DNA of 64,000 bases from Porphyra umbilicalis (GCA_002049455.2 KV918963.1:1-64000); one strand, 5' to 3'. Positions 10,141 through 22,657 are shown, numbered from the stretch's first letter. Program-made: numbers and translations. Notes: generated by a model not told the origin, from the letters alone.

Positions 10141-11160
10141 GCGGAAGACCAGCTACCGGTGGGGTCGTACCCACCGGTTGGCCACGGCTCGCCCGCGCTC
10201 GCGTACCCGTGGGTGGACGAGGACGGGGGTGGCGGCGGCCAAACGCCGTACGAACGCCGGTGATCGTCGACCGGTGGCTCCGGCGGCCAGCACCTTGAGT
10301 CTTCAAACGGGCCCGCCGGTCGTCGCGGGGGGCTCCAGCGAGGGGATCCGTGTCCGGGACCCGCCAGTCGTCGCGGAGGGCTGCACCGTCGAGGGCCCCG
10401 TGGGGCGCCCGTTGGTCCTCGCTGCGGGCTCCACCACGGGGGGGGGGGGGGGCCCGTGGGGGGCCCGCCGGGCGTCGAGGGGGGCTGCGCCAAGGGGGCC
10501 CGCGAGGCGGGCCCGCTGGTCGACGAGGCGGGCTCCACCGACGGGGATAGTCGCCGCCGGCTTGAGCGTGATAGCGCCCGTCGTCGTCGACGCGTCGAAG
10601 AACACGTCGGTCGTCAGGATCGGCGCGGTCAGTGTCAGGTCCGAGGCGGCGGGGATGAGGAGGGCAGGGCAGCCGGTGTGGTGCCGGAGGCCGGCCGCCT
10701 TGATTAAGCGGCCGGCCAACACCCCGGCCCGCAGGAGGGGGGCAGGAGTGATTGCGGGGAGGGGAGGGCCCGAAAGCGCGGGGCGGTGGGGGGGGAGGCG
10801 CGTACATGGAGCCGTCCTCCCTGGGACCAGCGAAGCTCGTTGACCCGAGGCGGGAAGGGCGGCAGGGTCCAGCGCACCGTTCAGCAGGTGGGGGGGGGGG
10901 GGGGGGGGCGTCCGTGGTGCCGTGGTCACACGGCCCCGCGCAGGTGCAAGGCGGAGAGGGCGGGGTGGCAGCGCGACCGTTGCGCTGCCGCTGCGCTCGG
11001 CGTCGTCGCGTGTCGTTGGCGCCCTTCACACGCGTCATGAGCGCGGTTACAGAGGGGGGGAGGGGTGGGCGCGGTGGGTGGAGGGGAGGGGTGGGCGGGA
11101 TGGCAGACGGAGCGCGCGCGCTGCACAGACGTTCCACCACACCGGCGCGATTGCGCACAC
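10141..11160 (-). other. Frameshifted proline-rich N-terminal region
   Basis: Minus-strand frames here read as Pro/Arg-rich segments that pass from frame to frame (PRRWSPPRRPAGPP repeats, MYAPPPPPPRAFGP). Poly-C/G tracts, such as the one near 10437-10452, lie at the likely slip points. The region probably coded the disordered Pro-rich N-terminus of the Myb-like protein. No uninterrupted model can be drawn. Confidence 0.4.
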
Positions 11161-14010
11161 AGAGGAGACGCGTCCCCGCCGCCCGCCCAATCCCACCTGC
11201 CGTCCGACGGCGGGTGAGCGAGTGTGGGGGGATTGCGTCAGCCTGGCCCGCCCCGCAGGAGACCTGGCTCCCAGAAACTGGTCACGGTTGAGAACCGACC
11301 AGCGCGCATGCGTCTCGTCGTCCCACGTGCAGCCCGTCCACAGAGGCGCCGTGCCCGCCCGATAAAATATGAACGAGCGGGTGGGACGAGCCGGAGAGAC
11401 CCGCCACGGCAGCCTGACAACGCAGACCCGTTTACAGGCGGGAATCATACGCCCCTACGCCACACACGTTGGACGGCTGGGGGGTCGAGCGGCACGCGTC
11501 AGACTGACACGCCGGGCGCGGCACACGTCGGACGGCTGAGGGGCCGCGAGGCGGCCCCTGACGAGTCGCGGCGCTGAATGCCGTCACGCCTCCAGAGCCA
11601 GCGAGGGCGTTAGCGCGGCGGCCGTTCCAACGTCAAAAGGATGACCAGTTGGTCACGTGACCGGCTGGCCATCCGTTCTGAGGCGTCGCCGTGTCCACCC
11701 AATGCGCAGAGCGCTTCGCACCCCTCCAGTGGCCCACTCACGCACGATCTCATCCGACGACGCGACCCAGCTTCAACCGAGCATTGTGCATGTGGCACCG
11801 AAACCGACAGTTTGTGGCGTCGACGAGTCACCGAAAGTGCAGCTTTTGAGAAAAGTGATGCCATCCAGGATGACAGATTGGTTCGATTCACTGGATCAGC
11901 CAATGATTGCACTTCCCTCCAAACTGGGCGGCTTCAAAACAGCTCCCGAGAGTGTCAACGGCAACGACATCTGACCTGTTGATATGTCGCGACGAGCCTT
12001 CCGCACAATGCGGATCGTGCCAGTGGCGACGCCCGCTCTCCAGTTGTCCCGCCCAGCCGCTTACCGCTTCTTCTGTGGCCCGATCCAATCCGTTTACAAT
12101 CGACAGGACTGCGCACGAGGAGATCAGATTCTTCCCAGGGGCGTAGTTCCAATGAGGTGCCCGATTTATGTCGTGGCCGTGCCAGGTGTCGGCCCGTTCG
12201 TCCCTTTGAATGCCTCTTTCTTCGACGTTGTCATCGGTTTCGACGATTATTAGCGGCATATCTGGCGCTTGACGAGGACGTGGCAATCTCACCGCGACTT
12301 TTGGGCACACTTTCCGGACAACTTTTCGGTGGTTTCGTTTCATTAAGCGCTGATCGAGATCCCTTAGCGCTCCTTCGCTTTCATTCGGATTTGGACTACC
12401 AGAATGGGGCTACACATAACCCAGCAATGACGACCCCATTCAGACCGTCTCGTGGCTCGTTTCAGACAGCTCGATGCCCAACTACATCGCGTCTGGCCCC
12501 AAACAGGGCCCCCAGAATGGGCTCTCCATTCAGCATGCCACACGTTGCGCCTCTAGATTCCCCAATTGGAAGATGGGATAGACGTTGCAGGGTTTGCTCT
12601 AAGAGGTTCATGGTGCCGCCCCACTTCCAGGGAGTGGCAATGCGGTCTGCTATGAAGACCTGTTATGCAATCTTTCACACGCTGAGACGCCACTCGCGGA
12701 CCGCTGAGAGCGCTTTCGTATTACTGCAACTCCCATCGTGTGCTGCTCCGGAAAGTACTCGGTCACCGCGTCGCATATGTCTTTTATCAATGGATCCTGA
12801 TCTAAAGGAGCACACACACACGAAGATGGGCATCTAGGAGCACGTGCCTAGAGTGAGTGGAGCTCGAATAGGCGACTCTCTTCGGAGCCGGTAGCGTCAA
12901 TCGAGCACCTGGTCTTTCCCAGCGCCTTCCACCCCGTCGTGCTTATCATTCTGTCCCCGGTCTCGTGAGGCACAATGCTGTGCGCAGTCCTAGATTGTGG
13001 CACCCGTTTTGCACCGGGTCTCGGTGCTAGGAGGCTGTTCCAAAAGGTTTCCATATGACTGATACGCGCTCCATGATCGGCTTTCTCGAGATCGCAGACT
13101 TTCTTGCAGTTGTGGAAATGCACATGGACAAGTGTTTCTTCACGTGTGCAGCGACGCGCATATGTGTCATTGTCTCTGGAGGTCCCGCTGTGCCATGGAG
13201 GAGCGCATATCATAAAATAGAGGATCGTAACCGACTGCATGTACGCATCCATCTCTATTCGAAAGTGACACAAATTTCGGTGGCACGGTTCTGGCACTGG
13301 CCCCAATCTCCATCGGCTGCGTCGCCGTCGAACGACGCAATGTTCAGTCGAAACCAGGGACCATGCGGCCATCTCTTCATGGCATGTGTCAAAGCGAGTG
13401 TGGCGTGAGAATCGCGCGTCTCCTTCAGAACGGGCCGTGGTTGTGCTCAGCTGTTGGCCTGTTAGGCGTCACTGTAAGCCTAACTGTGGCCCCAATCGGC
13501 GGCACGCCTGCGTCAAGATATATTTAGATGCGTCCATTCGGCATACTTGTTCACTAAAACCGCCAGCTGTCTGGTTACGGGTCGGAGTTACCCGCAAGGA
13601 GTCTTCCGCAGTCCGCCTGATCATTGCGGTTCTCGTGTGGCTAAACGCCATCGATCTCCGCACGCGTCGCCACCACCGTGCGGCACCCCCTTCCACCCGC
13701 CACTGTCGCACCGACGTGCGCCATTGCTGTCACTCTCCCGGCCTCCCGGGACGCGCACCGTCGCCTCCCCCCCTTTGTGACACGTTGCTGTGCCTGCCCG
13801 CTGGCGTTAATTCCTTTTTTGCCACCGCGATTTCCATCCCATTCGCGCCACGCCACAAGCATTGGCGGGGCACCCTCATCTTGGTGGTCTTCTCTTTTTT
13901 CCGTCTTCCCCGGCACCCCCCCCCCCCCACCTCCTCCCACTGGTTATTGAACCCCTCCACCTCCTCCCAGTGGTAATTGACCCCCCAACCGGCTTCTCCT
14001 GCGATGGAAG
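11161..14010. other. Spacer, no gene recognised
   Basis: From about 11.6 to 13.5 kb the GC content is visibly lower than around it. Both strands hold open frames of 100-230 codons (for example 12157-12837 plus, 11888-12343 minus, 12848-13372 minus). None shows a recognisable motif or a convincing start. The last 300 bases before 14011 are pyrimidine-rich, as expected of a 5' leader for the next gene. Confidence 0.5.
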
Positions 14011-15245
14011 ATGGCCTCGGAGAACGGTGCGAACGGCGCCTTGGCGCCCGCCTCTGCCCTGAACCGGCGCCTGTGCGGCCTGCGCCTGGCCGGGTGCCCG
14101 GTCGTGTCCCCCATCATCGACCCGTCGGAGCTTTGTGGCGCCATTGCTGCGCTCTCCGGTGTTGCTGATCCCCCGGACACCCCGTCAAGCAACAGCCGTC
14201 GGCGGACGGGAGCTCGAAAACCCTCCGCTGTCGCCGACACCGCACGCGCGGGCGGCGGCGGTAGCCTTCGGGCGAAGGGGCGTCAAGTCCCCGGCGTCCG
14301 CGACGCGGCAGAGGGCTCTTCTGACACCTCTCTGCCCCCTGCCGTCCGCGGGAGCATCTTTGCCGCCGACTCTGACAGATCGACGGATTCGGGCACCAAG
14401 CAGCTGTACGAGGGGCCGCGGTCGATGCAGCTGGTGGATTACTACAAGAAGAGGATCGGGCGCTTGCTGGCGCCGGCTATCGACTACGCCCCGTCGTTGG
14501 ACGACAGCAATGGAACGCTGTTCTGCGTCGTCTCCGTCGCGGTCGGGGTGGCAATTCTTCTCTCGGAGGGGGAGAGGGCGTACGTCGCGTGCGAACTCCT
14601 CGAGAACAAGGCGGTGTCCTATCTGTGCACATGCGGCGACAGAGGGGGCGCGAAGGCCGTACAGTTGCGGGACTGGCTGGGCTCGTCCTTATCCTGCTGT
14701 CATGCGCGCCGCCTGAAGGCGTCAATGGAGGAGCTGGCCACGGCAGTCAAGTTGGCCAACGACGTGGCCCTGCTGCAGCGCTACGCCAAGTTGGACAACG
14801 CATCCTCGCCGCCCGCCGCCGAGTGCCAAGTCGTTTGCGCCACCAAGACGTCCAAGAAAAAGGGCGTCTTTTCGGTCTTGTCAGAGGCAACATGGGCAAG
14901 CGTCATCATTCGCAACAAGCTGAACAGAACGCGCAGCCGCAAAACCGTGCAGCGGCGGCCGGCATGCGCGCTGCTAAGCTGCGAAAAGGACCACTGGACC
15001 TGTCCGCACGCCGCCGCTACCGCCGTGTGGTGCGCCGAATTGCGGTTGGCGGCGGCCGTCGCCGGATTTGACAACCCGTTGAAGAACGTGCCGCTGCCTA
15101 CGGCGCCACCGGTGCCCCATTAAGGGGGCTCGGCTGCGGCGCAAGCGGCGGCGTGGGCCACCTCTTCCGACGGAAGTCGGGGGCGGTGCCCGCGGAACTT
15201 GCTTCCGTTCCCGGGGGAGGTGTCCGACTGCCTGCTTTTTGGTCA
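14011..15245 (+). pseudogene. KDZ-like transposase, N-terminal part
   Basis: ATG 14011 opens 370 codons to TAA 15121-15123. The same frame then continues plausibly (LLPFPGEVSDCLLFG) to the copia insertion point at 15245. Residues 1-120 are low complexity. After them a soluble region follows with a Cys pair (CTCG near residue 205), a CCHARRLK patch, and near residue 325 a SWIM-like cysteine/histidine cluster (LLSCEKDHWTCPHAAA). Cysteine-cluster modules of this kind sit N-terminal to KDZ transposase domains in fungi and other eukaryotes. The stop is explained by a Gln codon (caa to taa). The remainder lies at 24121-26100. The gene is certainly interrupted. The KDZ label rests mainly on the right-hand part. 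Confidence 0.55.
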
Positions 15246-15663
15246 TGTTGAAGCGTAGTGGGGATACAAATTCGGGGACCACGGTGATGTGATTGAGTGG
15301 CTTGAGCTTATGTGTGTGTGTGCGAACGTGCTTTGTTGATTGTTTTAAGGTTCGTTTGCTTCTCTTTACCAAGAGAACCTCTCAAATAGTCCCCACCGGC
15401 CCACGTGCTCCCCCCTCTCGCGCCCACACCGACGCCCACGCCCTCGCACAAACTTAAATCACTCACCAAATCAGAAGCCACTAGAGCAAAGCCAGAGATC
15501 AAATCCAAACATGCCAAAAGTAACGCCCCAAGATGACTCAACACGAATGTGTGCAACTTGACCACGTCTTGCAAATGTACCATCTTGGGTACCATAGGGG
15601 TCATTGACCATCAACCATCCGCTAACCGCCAGTGGACTTGGTGACGAGCATCACAGTCCAACA
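15246..15663 (-). repeat. Outer copia LTR (3' LTR)
   Basis: This 418-bp LTR is repeated at 23704-24120. It reads TGTTG at its left end and CCAACA at its right end, the expected short inverted termini. It contains a GT-dinucleotide run and the block ctcaccaaatcagaagccac, shared exactly with the other copy. Confidence 0.92.
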
Positions 15664-15698
15664 CTCCTCCTTGCTTGTTGCCGCGGAGGTTCTCGTTT

Positions 15699-16998
15699 TC
15701 AGCATACCCCCATGGCCTTGACATGCTTGTCGTGCTTGGTCTTGCTGAGATCCTTCGTCATCGGGTCCGCCACCATGTCGTCCGTTGCACAATGCTCCAG
15801 TGTCACCTTGTCCGACGTGATGGCCTCGCGCACGAAGTGGAAGCGAATGTCGATGTGCTTGGTGCGCTTGTGGTCGAAGGAGTTCTTGGAGAAGTCAATG
15901 CACCCGCTGTTGTAGACCTTGATGTTGCTCGGCCCGCCCGAGATCGCTGTCCGCAGCCCTTGAGATGCCACGCCTTGCACGAGCTTGTTGAGCCAAACAG
16001 CTTCCTTGCTGGCTTCACATAGAGCCATGTACTCGGCCTTCATCGTCGACAACGCTATCGTCTTCTGCAACTTAGAACACCAGCTGACGGCTGCTCCGCC
16101 AAAGATGAAGGTCGAGCCCGTCGTAGAACATCGCGTCTCGTGGTCACCCGCCCAGTCGGCATCACTCAAGCCTTATAGAACACAGGAAGAGTTCTTGTCG
16201 AAGACCAGCCTCTTGTCCATCGAACCCTTGACATACCGTAGAACGCGCTTGATTGCCACCCAATGCTCATTGCCGTAGCACGAAAAAAACCGACTCAGCT
16301 TCCCGATGGCGAAGGTGAGGTCAGGACGCGTCCCGACCATCAGGTACATTACACTGCCGACGGCTTAACGGTAGGGCAGCGCGTCGTCGCTCTCGTCGGC
16401 CTTGACCAGCTGCAGGCCAACCTCCAGCGGCGTTCCGATCGGGTTGCATTCCGCCATTCCGAACCTCTCCAGCACTTGCGCCGCGTACTTGCCCAGCGAC
16501 AGCTTGAGGGTGCCCAACGCCTTGTCACGCCTAATCTGTAGCCCGAGGATGACCTTCGCCTCGCCCAAGTCCTCCATCTCAAAACCCTTGTGCAGAGCGT
16601 CCTTAATCTTGTAGATCGCCGCCAGGCTTGATGCCACCAAAAGAAGATCGTCGACGTACACCAGGGAGATGATGATTGCGCCGTCATCCATGAGGAGGTG
16701 AAGGCATGCATCCGGGTCGATGTTATCAAGTCCCTGCGACTTGAGGAAATCATCGTGCTTGGCGTACCACATCTTGGGGGCTTGCTTCAGCCCATACAGC
16801 GCCTGGAGAAGACGACACACCTTGTCAGGATACGTCGGATCGACATAGCCGTCTGGTTGCTCCATATAGACCTCCTCGTCAAGGTCGCCGTTGAGGAATG
16901 CCATCTTGACGTCCATCTGATGTAGCTCCCACCCGTTCGCCGCCGTCATCGCCAGGATGCATCGGATGATGCTGAAGTTGGCCACCGGAGCAAACGTC
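15699..16998 (-). pseudogene. Outer copia: end of reverse transcriptase and RNase H
   Basis: Reading leftward from the inner insertion, the frame gives FAPVANFSIIRCIL, then HQMDVKMAFLNGDL, GLKQAPKMWY and the catalytic VYVDDLLLV of a copia reverse transcriptase. Further on comes SDADWAGDHETRCSTTGS of RNase H, then KHIDIRFHFVREAI near the end. The frame is interrupted by TAA codons (about 16365 and in front of GLSDADWAGD) but not by frameshifts. Both stops would be Gln codons after undoing one C-to-T change. The polymerase start lies beyond the inner element at 22658-22943. Confidence 0.9.
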
Positions 16999-17418
16999 TG
17001 TGAAGCGGGACGTAGATAGGTGGATGCGTTGGTGTACTTGGACGGCTGTCTTGGGCCCACTAGGACCGCCTGGTATGTCCCAGGCGACCCCTCTGCCAGT
17101 CCCAGAGAAGATTCCCTCTCAGTTCTTCCCTAGGCACTTCCACTCGCCTCGTGTGCAGGGCCTGCGGCGCACCTCCCAAAGCGGAGCACGCGCCTCCCCG
17201 GTGCTAAGCCGCCCACCGTCGCACAATGCAGTCACCACGCCACGCGCACTCTCTTCGAGCTCACCACATGAAGGGGGGAGCTCACCAAGAGATACACAAA
17301 TCAAGTACAAACAAATACAAGTCATACAAAATGAAACGCCAACAAGTAAACGAGCTTGAGTCACCAAGAGCCCGCGTGTAAGTATAGCTCCGATGGAAGT
17401 CCCAAGCGGAGCTTAAGA
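16999..17418 (-). repeat. Inner copia LTR (3' LTR)
   Basis: This 420-bp LTR starts TGTGAAGCGGGACG and matches 22238-22657 throughout, with roughly one difference per ten bases by eye. Its right end (cttaaga) has lost the canonical CA that the other copy keeps (ctcaaca). Confidence 0.92.
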
Positions 17419-17481
17419 TTTCCCCAATTACATTGGAGTTCATGTATGTCCACCGCAATGGCTGGTGTCGATAACAGCCAT

Positions 17482-17835
17482 AGCGCTCTGCGCGATTTAT
17501 CTTGTAGACAATTTCGTGTCCGTCCACAACCGAAAAACTCGCCGTAAGTACACAAAAACAAAAGGGACTCAGTCGACCGCCACCGAGTCGGGCAGCCAGA
17601 TGACATACGCCAGCCGACCGTCCGGGCGCCAGAACCGGCCCAAACCGCCCAAAGCACTCTGCGCGATTCTTCTTGTGGACGGTATCGATACCGTCCACTG
17701 AAAAAAATCGCCGTTTGTGCAAAAACACCAAAGGGGCTCAGTCGACCACCGCCGACTCGGACAGCAACATGACATACCCCAGCCGGCCGTTCGAGCACGA
17801 CAACCGGCCCAAGCCGCCGCAAAGCCGATGCCAAA
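17482..17835. repeat. 171-bp tandem duplication containing a 24-bp palindrome
   Basis: The string tctgcgcgatt starts the unit at about 17485 and again at about 17656. Each unit continues with a tagac/ggac dyad, a cgccgt..gtgcaaaaac block, actcagtcgacc and the ccagccg..cggcccaa..ccgcc segment. Unit 2 carries a perfect 24-bp palindrome at 17675-17698 (GTGGACGGTATC and its mirror). It lies between RNase H and the 3' LTR of the inner copia element. Confidence 0.85.
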
Positions 17836-20800
17836 CGCAAAGGGCACGAGGCCCGTCACCATGATCGCTGCGCGACAGACCTCCGCCGACCATGGAAGGG
17901 CTGAGAATGTGGAAGCAGGACTTGGGGCCGTCGTAGCGCCAAGCCCCGCGTTTCCCAGATCGGCGCGAACGCCAATGACGCCCAGAAACAAGACAGACGC
18001 CGAGGCCGGCAGCGGCTTCGTCAGCCCGTCTGCCGGCATGTCCACGCTAGGAAGGAAGTAGAACGTTACCTCCCCGCGCGCCACGTAGTCACGGACCATG
18101 TGGTACGCGACGTCCACGTGCTTGGTCCTCCCGGTGGCTTCAAGGTTGTTGACCAAGGCGAGGCAAGCCTGGTTGTCTTACCCCATCGGCACGGCCCCGC
18201 CATCGACGCTCAGAGCCTACAGCAGCTTGCGTAGCCACAGCGCCTCCTTGATGCCCATCGCGGCGGCCACGTACTCCGCTACAGCCGTCGAGGTTGCCAC
18301 CGTCAACTGGCGCCTGCTTACCCACGCGATCGGCCCGCCATTGATGGTGGAGACGAAGCCTGTCGTCGACCGACGGTTGTCAACGTCGCCCGCCCAGTAG
18401 GCGTCGACAAACCCCTGCAGCGGCTGGATGCCGCCGTAGACCACATCAAGGCGGGTTGTCCCGCGCAGGTAGCGCAATACCTCCATTGCTGCGCGCATGT
18501 GGGCCTGCTCACGGCACGACATGATGCGCGACAGCAGCCCCACGGCAAAGGCAATGTCCGGCCTTGTCGTGATGGACAGGTAGAGGGAAGAGCCGACCAA
18601 CTCGGCGTACCGGTTACCCTCCGGCAGCAGGATCTCGCCCTTCTTGGCTAGCTTGACACCTGACGCCATTAGCGCCTTGTTTTGGGTGGAGGTCTCCATC
18701 CCAAGCGCCTCCAGCAGCGTCGTTTTGTGCCCCATGTTGCTCACAGTGAGCGTCTTTTACTCATGGTCACGCATGACCTTCATGCCAATGAAGTCGTGAA
18801 CCTCCCCCACGTCACTTACTTCTAACTTTGCCGACACCGAGCGCTTGACGGCAGCAACTCCAACCAGCTTCTCGCCTGCCACGATAAGGTCGTCGACTGA
18901 CTCTAGGATGAAGACACGCCAGTTCACGAAATGGCACCACTCGTAGAGGCACGAGTCCACATGGGATCGCAGTGCACCGATCTCATTGAGCTCCTTGTCG
19001 AGCTTGATGCCCCACAGCCGCCCAGCCTGCTTTGTCCCGTAGAGCGCCAGGTTAAGCCGACACCTCTCCTCCACGCTCTCCGGCTCGATACCGTCAGGGA
19101 GATGGATGTACTTCTCCTTCTCGATCTTGGCGTTGAGGAAGGCTGTCTTGACGTAGACATGGTGAACCTCCCAGCCCGTGGCTGCAGCCACAGCAAAGAG
19201 AGCCCGTATGGTAGCCGCGCTGGGCAACGGCGCCCACGTCTCGTCAAAGTCCCGCTTCGGCACTTGTTTGAAACCTTGGGCCACGAGGCGGGCCTTGTAG
19301 CGCGTCATCTTGCCCTCCGCGTCGTGCTTGATGTCGAACACGAAACGCGTATTGATGGCCTTGTGCTGTTTGTTGTTCGCCTTCATCTTGGGCCAGGTGC
19401 CAAGCTTCTTGTGTGCTGCCACCTCCTCCTTGATGGCCTGCTTCCAACGCGGCCAATCAGAACGAGCACGAGCCTCTTTCTTGTTTGCAGGGGGCTTGTG
19501 TAGCTCGCGATTCGACTCAGCCGCACTCTTGGTACCGCTTGCCAAGTACGCCTTGCGTTCCTTCTCCCACCACGCTACCTTGGGAGCTGGCTTTCGCTTT
19601 GAGCGACGAGGCCAAGGTGCGGCGCTGTCACAGATAGCGGGTCCTTGACCACCTGCCGGTGTCGAGCCATCGGAACAATCCTGGACGTCCCTCTCGCAAT
19701 CTTCAGCAAGGGAGGGGGGACCGATTTCGTCGTCGCTGTCAGAGGTGTCGTCATGGGCGTACTCGTTCTCTCGCCCGCGTTCAGCGTCGAGCATGTCCAT
19801 TGCCCCTTCCGTGGCGTCATCCCTGCCGCCGTCATTGTCCGCCGTCAGCCGGGGAGCATCGCTTGACCCGACTGCCGAGTCCTCGACCTTGGTCGGGTTC
19901 TCCTCCATCAGCACGTCCCGACGATCGAATACTTGGTTCTTCTCATCCTCGAGTATGCAGTAGGTCTTGCCACCGACCGTGTAGCCGACAAAGCTGCCGA
20001 CTTCGGTCCTCAGCTCCAGCATGGGTTGCTGCTTCGTTGGTTTCAGCGCTCACGCCCGGCTTTCCCAAACGCGAAATCCCGCGACGTTAGGGCGTCGACC
20101 CGTTAGGGCCTCCAGCGGTGTCACATCAAGCCCCGCCTTGGGGGACCGGTTGAGCACATGGACGACAGAGGCCAACGCCTCAGCCCACAGGTCTTCCTCC
20201 GCTCCGGCATCGAGCAGAGCAGCACGCACGCGCTCCATAAACGTGCGGTTAACCCGCTCCGCTTTGCCGTTCTGCTGTGACTTGTACGGCGCTGTCATCT
20301 CCGACGTGATGCCCTTGTCCTCGTACCATGCCTTGAGATCGTTGGTGACGTTCTCCTTGGCACCGTCATGACGGACGCGCTTGACCTTGACACCCGTCAG
20401 CGTCGCAAGCTGCTTGATACGCGTCTTGATAAAATGCGGTGCCACCCCTTTCGTTTTGAAAGGCGGTGCCGTGATGAACCCCGTGGAGTCCTCCAGCGCA
20501 GTCATAAAGTAGATGGAACCACCAAGCGACTCAGTGAGTGGGCCACCAATGTCGGTGTACACCAGTTCGCACATGGTCGTCGCTGTAGAAGAGCGGGAGC
20601 TCGGCGCCTGCACCATCTTACTGTCCACACACGGCACTTACACAGTGCCAATAACGCGCTTGGCGTCTGTCACTGACGCCGGCATGCAGTCGACCATGGT
20701 GGCCGCCCGCTTGAGGTTCTCTAACCCCAAGTTGTTAAAACGACGGTGCCACAGCTCCGCCTCCCCAGCTATACGCGTGGATGCCGCGTGAGCCGACGCC

Positions 20801-22233
20801 TGGACCGGCGTTACCACGAGCAAATACTGCTCCAGGTCGTTTACCTTGCCGACCAGCGACGCCTTGTCGAGCACTCCGCTCGAGCGAACAGCATCTTCGT
20901 CGCTAAGGATGTAGCAAGCGTTGTCGACAAACACCACCGCACCTCGATTGCGGTCGACCGCTCGAAGAGACAGCGGGTTGCTAGTCAGGTCCGGAACGAG
21001 CATAGCCTCCCCGAGTTCCATGCGCGTCTTGGTGATTCAGTTTTCAACGTCCATTGAGACGTGGCCGTGCCCCTTGATGGGCACCTTGTCGCCGTTGGCC
21101 AAGGTGTTCTCGGCCCCGATTCCCGCCGTCCGGATGGTGAAGCCCTTATGCCCGGTGGCCGTGTGGTTGGTTGCGCCAGAGTCGACCACCCTGGTTGATA
21201 ATCTGCGTGTGCTCCCGTGCGCCTTGCTGCTCCCGGAATGGCCGGTGGAAGCACTGTAGGCCAGAGCGGCACCCGCGTGGGGCCCGCCGCCGTGGCCGTC
21301 TTCAAGACCACCACCGCCGGGCTTGCCATTGCTCTTGGCCTCTTCCGCCTTCTTCTTGTAGCAGTCGCGCTGTATGTGCCCTTTCTTGTTGCAGTTGAAG
21401 CGCACGACCGATTTTTTGTCAAACGACTTCTTGTGCGCCGCTGCCGCAAAGGCTTGTTACTTGACACTGCCGGAAGGCTTGGACGCGGCGACGGTAATGC
21501 TCCGCTGCTCCACTTGCAGCAGCTTAGCCGTCCCGTCGGACATGACGAGCTTGGTGTCCTTGTTCTTCAAGACCGTCCTGAGCATCCCGTACTCTGCCGG
21601 GAGCCCCGAAAAGATTCGCAGTGCGAGCGTGTTGTCGGCCGCCGGGTTGCCGAGCATGGCAAGCTCGTCACAGATCCTCTTGGCACGCGACGCAAACGTG
21701 ATGATGTTTTCGATGTCGCCCCTATTCAGGCTACACAGCTCGTCCATGAGCCGCAGCAGCTGCGCGTTGTCACGTACCTCGAACATGACCTTGAACGCGT
21801 CTCACGCCTCCTTGGCCGTGTCATCCAACGTGACCGTGTTGAGATGCACGGGCTTGACCGACATCTGGATGGTCGCCAGCGCCGCGTCGTCCATGGCGTA
21901 CCACGCTTCGACCACCGGGTCCGACTTCTTGTCGTCCGAACCAGAAGCAGGGCGGTCCGTCACGACGGCCGTTCACAGCTTCCCATTCTTGAGCTGCACA
22001 CGCTGGTACGCCGCCCACACCTTGTAATCGTCGTCCAGCTGCGCAAATTGGGGGCCGCCGAAGTGGCCGTAGTCCGACATGTTGAAGACAGCGGCGCGAC
22101 CAAGCACCGCACTGACGACGCCGACGCCGGTATCCGGTCGCGCGACGCCGGAACGCACCGCAACACGAGCAACGTCGTCCGACCAGCGACCGAAGCGAAG
22201 ACGACGATGCCTACCAGCGACAGCTGAGCCCAT
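17569..22233 (-). pseudogene. Inner copia gag-pol in one frame with nine stop codons
   Basis: A single minus-strand frame codes the whole polyprotein. ATG at 22231-22233 follows the 5' LTR directly. Gag reads AWYAMDDAALATIQM and LRIFSGLPAEYGML. The zinc knuckle is FNCNKKGHIQRDC, and the protease shows VVDSGATNH. The GAG-pre-integrase reads ELWHRRFNNLGLENL. Integrase has its DDE residues in YTDIGGPL, VRHDGAKEN and KAERVNRT. The reverse transcriptase motif is ESVDDLIVAG, so the usual Tyr of YVDD is Ser. RNase H has DAYWAGDVDNRRSTTG. Stops at 21973, 21802, 21457, 21037, 20638, 20050, 18757, 18217 and 18178 interrupt it, with no frameshift seen. Each fits a Gln, Arg or Trp codon hit by one transition. 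The true C-terminus is unclear, because the frame runs on to 17569. Confidence 0.92.
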
Positions 22234-22237
22234 GACC

Positions 22238-22657
22238 TGTGAAGCGGGACGTAGTTAGGTGGATACGTTGGTGTACTTGGATGGCGGTCTTGGGCTCACT
22301 AGGACCGCCTGATGCACGCCAGGCGACGCCTCTGCCAATTTCAGGGAAGATCCCCTCTCAGTGCTTCCCTAGGCACTTCCACTCTCCGCGTGTGCAGGGC
22401 CTGCGGCGCACCTCCCAAAGCGGAGCACGCGCCTCCTTGGTGCGAAGCCGCCCACCGCCGCACAATGCAGTCACCACGACACGCACAATCTCTTCGAGCT
22501 CACCACAAGAATTGGGGAGCTCACCAAGGGATACACAAATCAAGTTCAAACAAGTACAAGTCATACAAAATGAAACGCCAACAAGTTCACGAGCTTGAGT
22601 CACCAAGAGCCCGCGTAGAAGTAAAGCTCCAATTGAATTACCAAGCGGAGCTCAACA
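22238..22657 (-). repeat. Inner copia LTR (5' LTR)
   Basis: This 420-bp copy of 16999-17418 starts TGTGAAG and ends CAACA. The gag ATG lies only 4 bases inside it on the minus strand, leaving little room for a standard primer-binding site. Confidence 0.92.

Larger units (their letters stand above)
16999..22657 (-). mobile_element. Inner Ty1/copia retrotransposon, nested in the outer one
   Basis: This element is 5,659 bp, with 420-bp LTRs at each end. Flanking 5-mers ACGTC (16994-16998) and ATGTT (22658-22662) are a decayed target duplication: the two mismatches are both transitions. Element plus one target copy is 5,664 bp, a multiple of three, and its removal joins GLDFNET to FAPVANFS, the normal copia reverse-transcriptase sequence. 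Gene order on the minus strand is gag, zinc knuckle, protease, integrase, reverse transcriptase, RNase H. A G/A-rich tract (ttggggaaa) abuts the 3' LTR. Confidence 0.93.

Noticed and set aside
11885..11900. A possible tRNA T-loop (ggttcgattc)
   Set aside because: The flanking bases do not form a T stem, and no anticodon or D arm fits upstream.
11888..12343. A minus-strand frame with a faint likeness to IS1016/Merlin-type DDE proteins
   Set aside because: Only a short VETDD string is suggestive. The order of later blocks does not fit, and no second or third catalytic block could be found.
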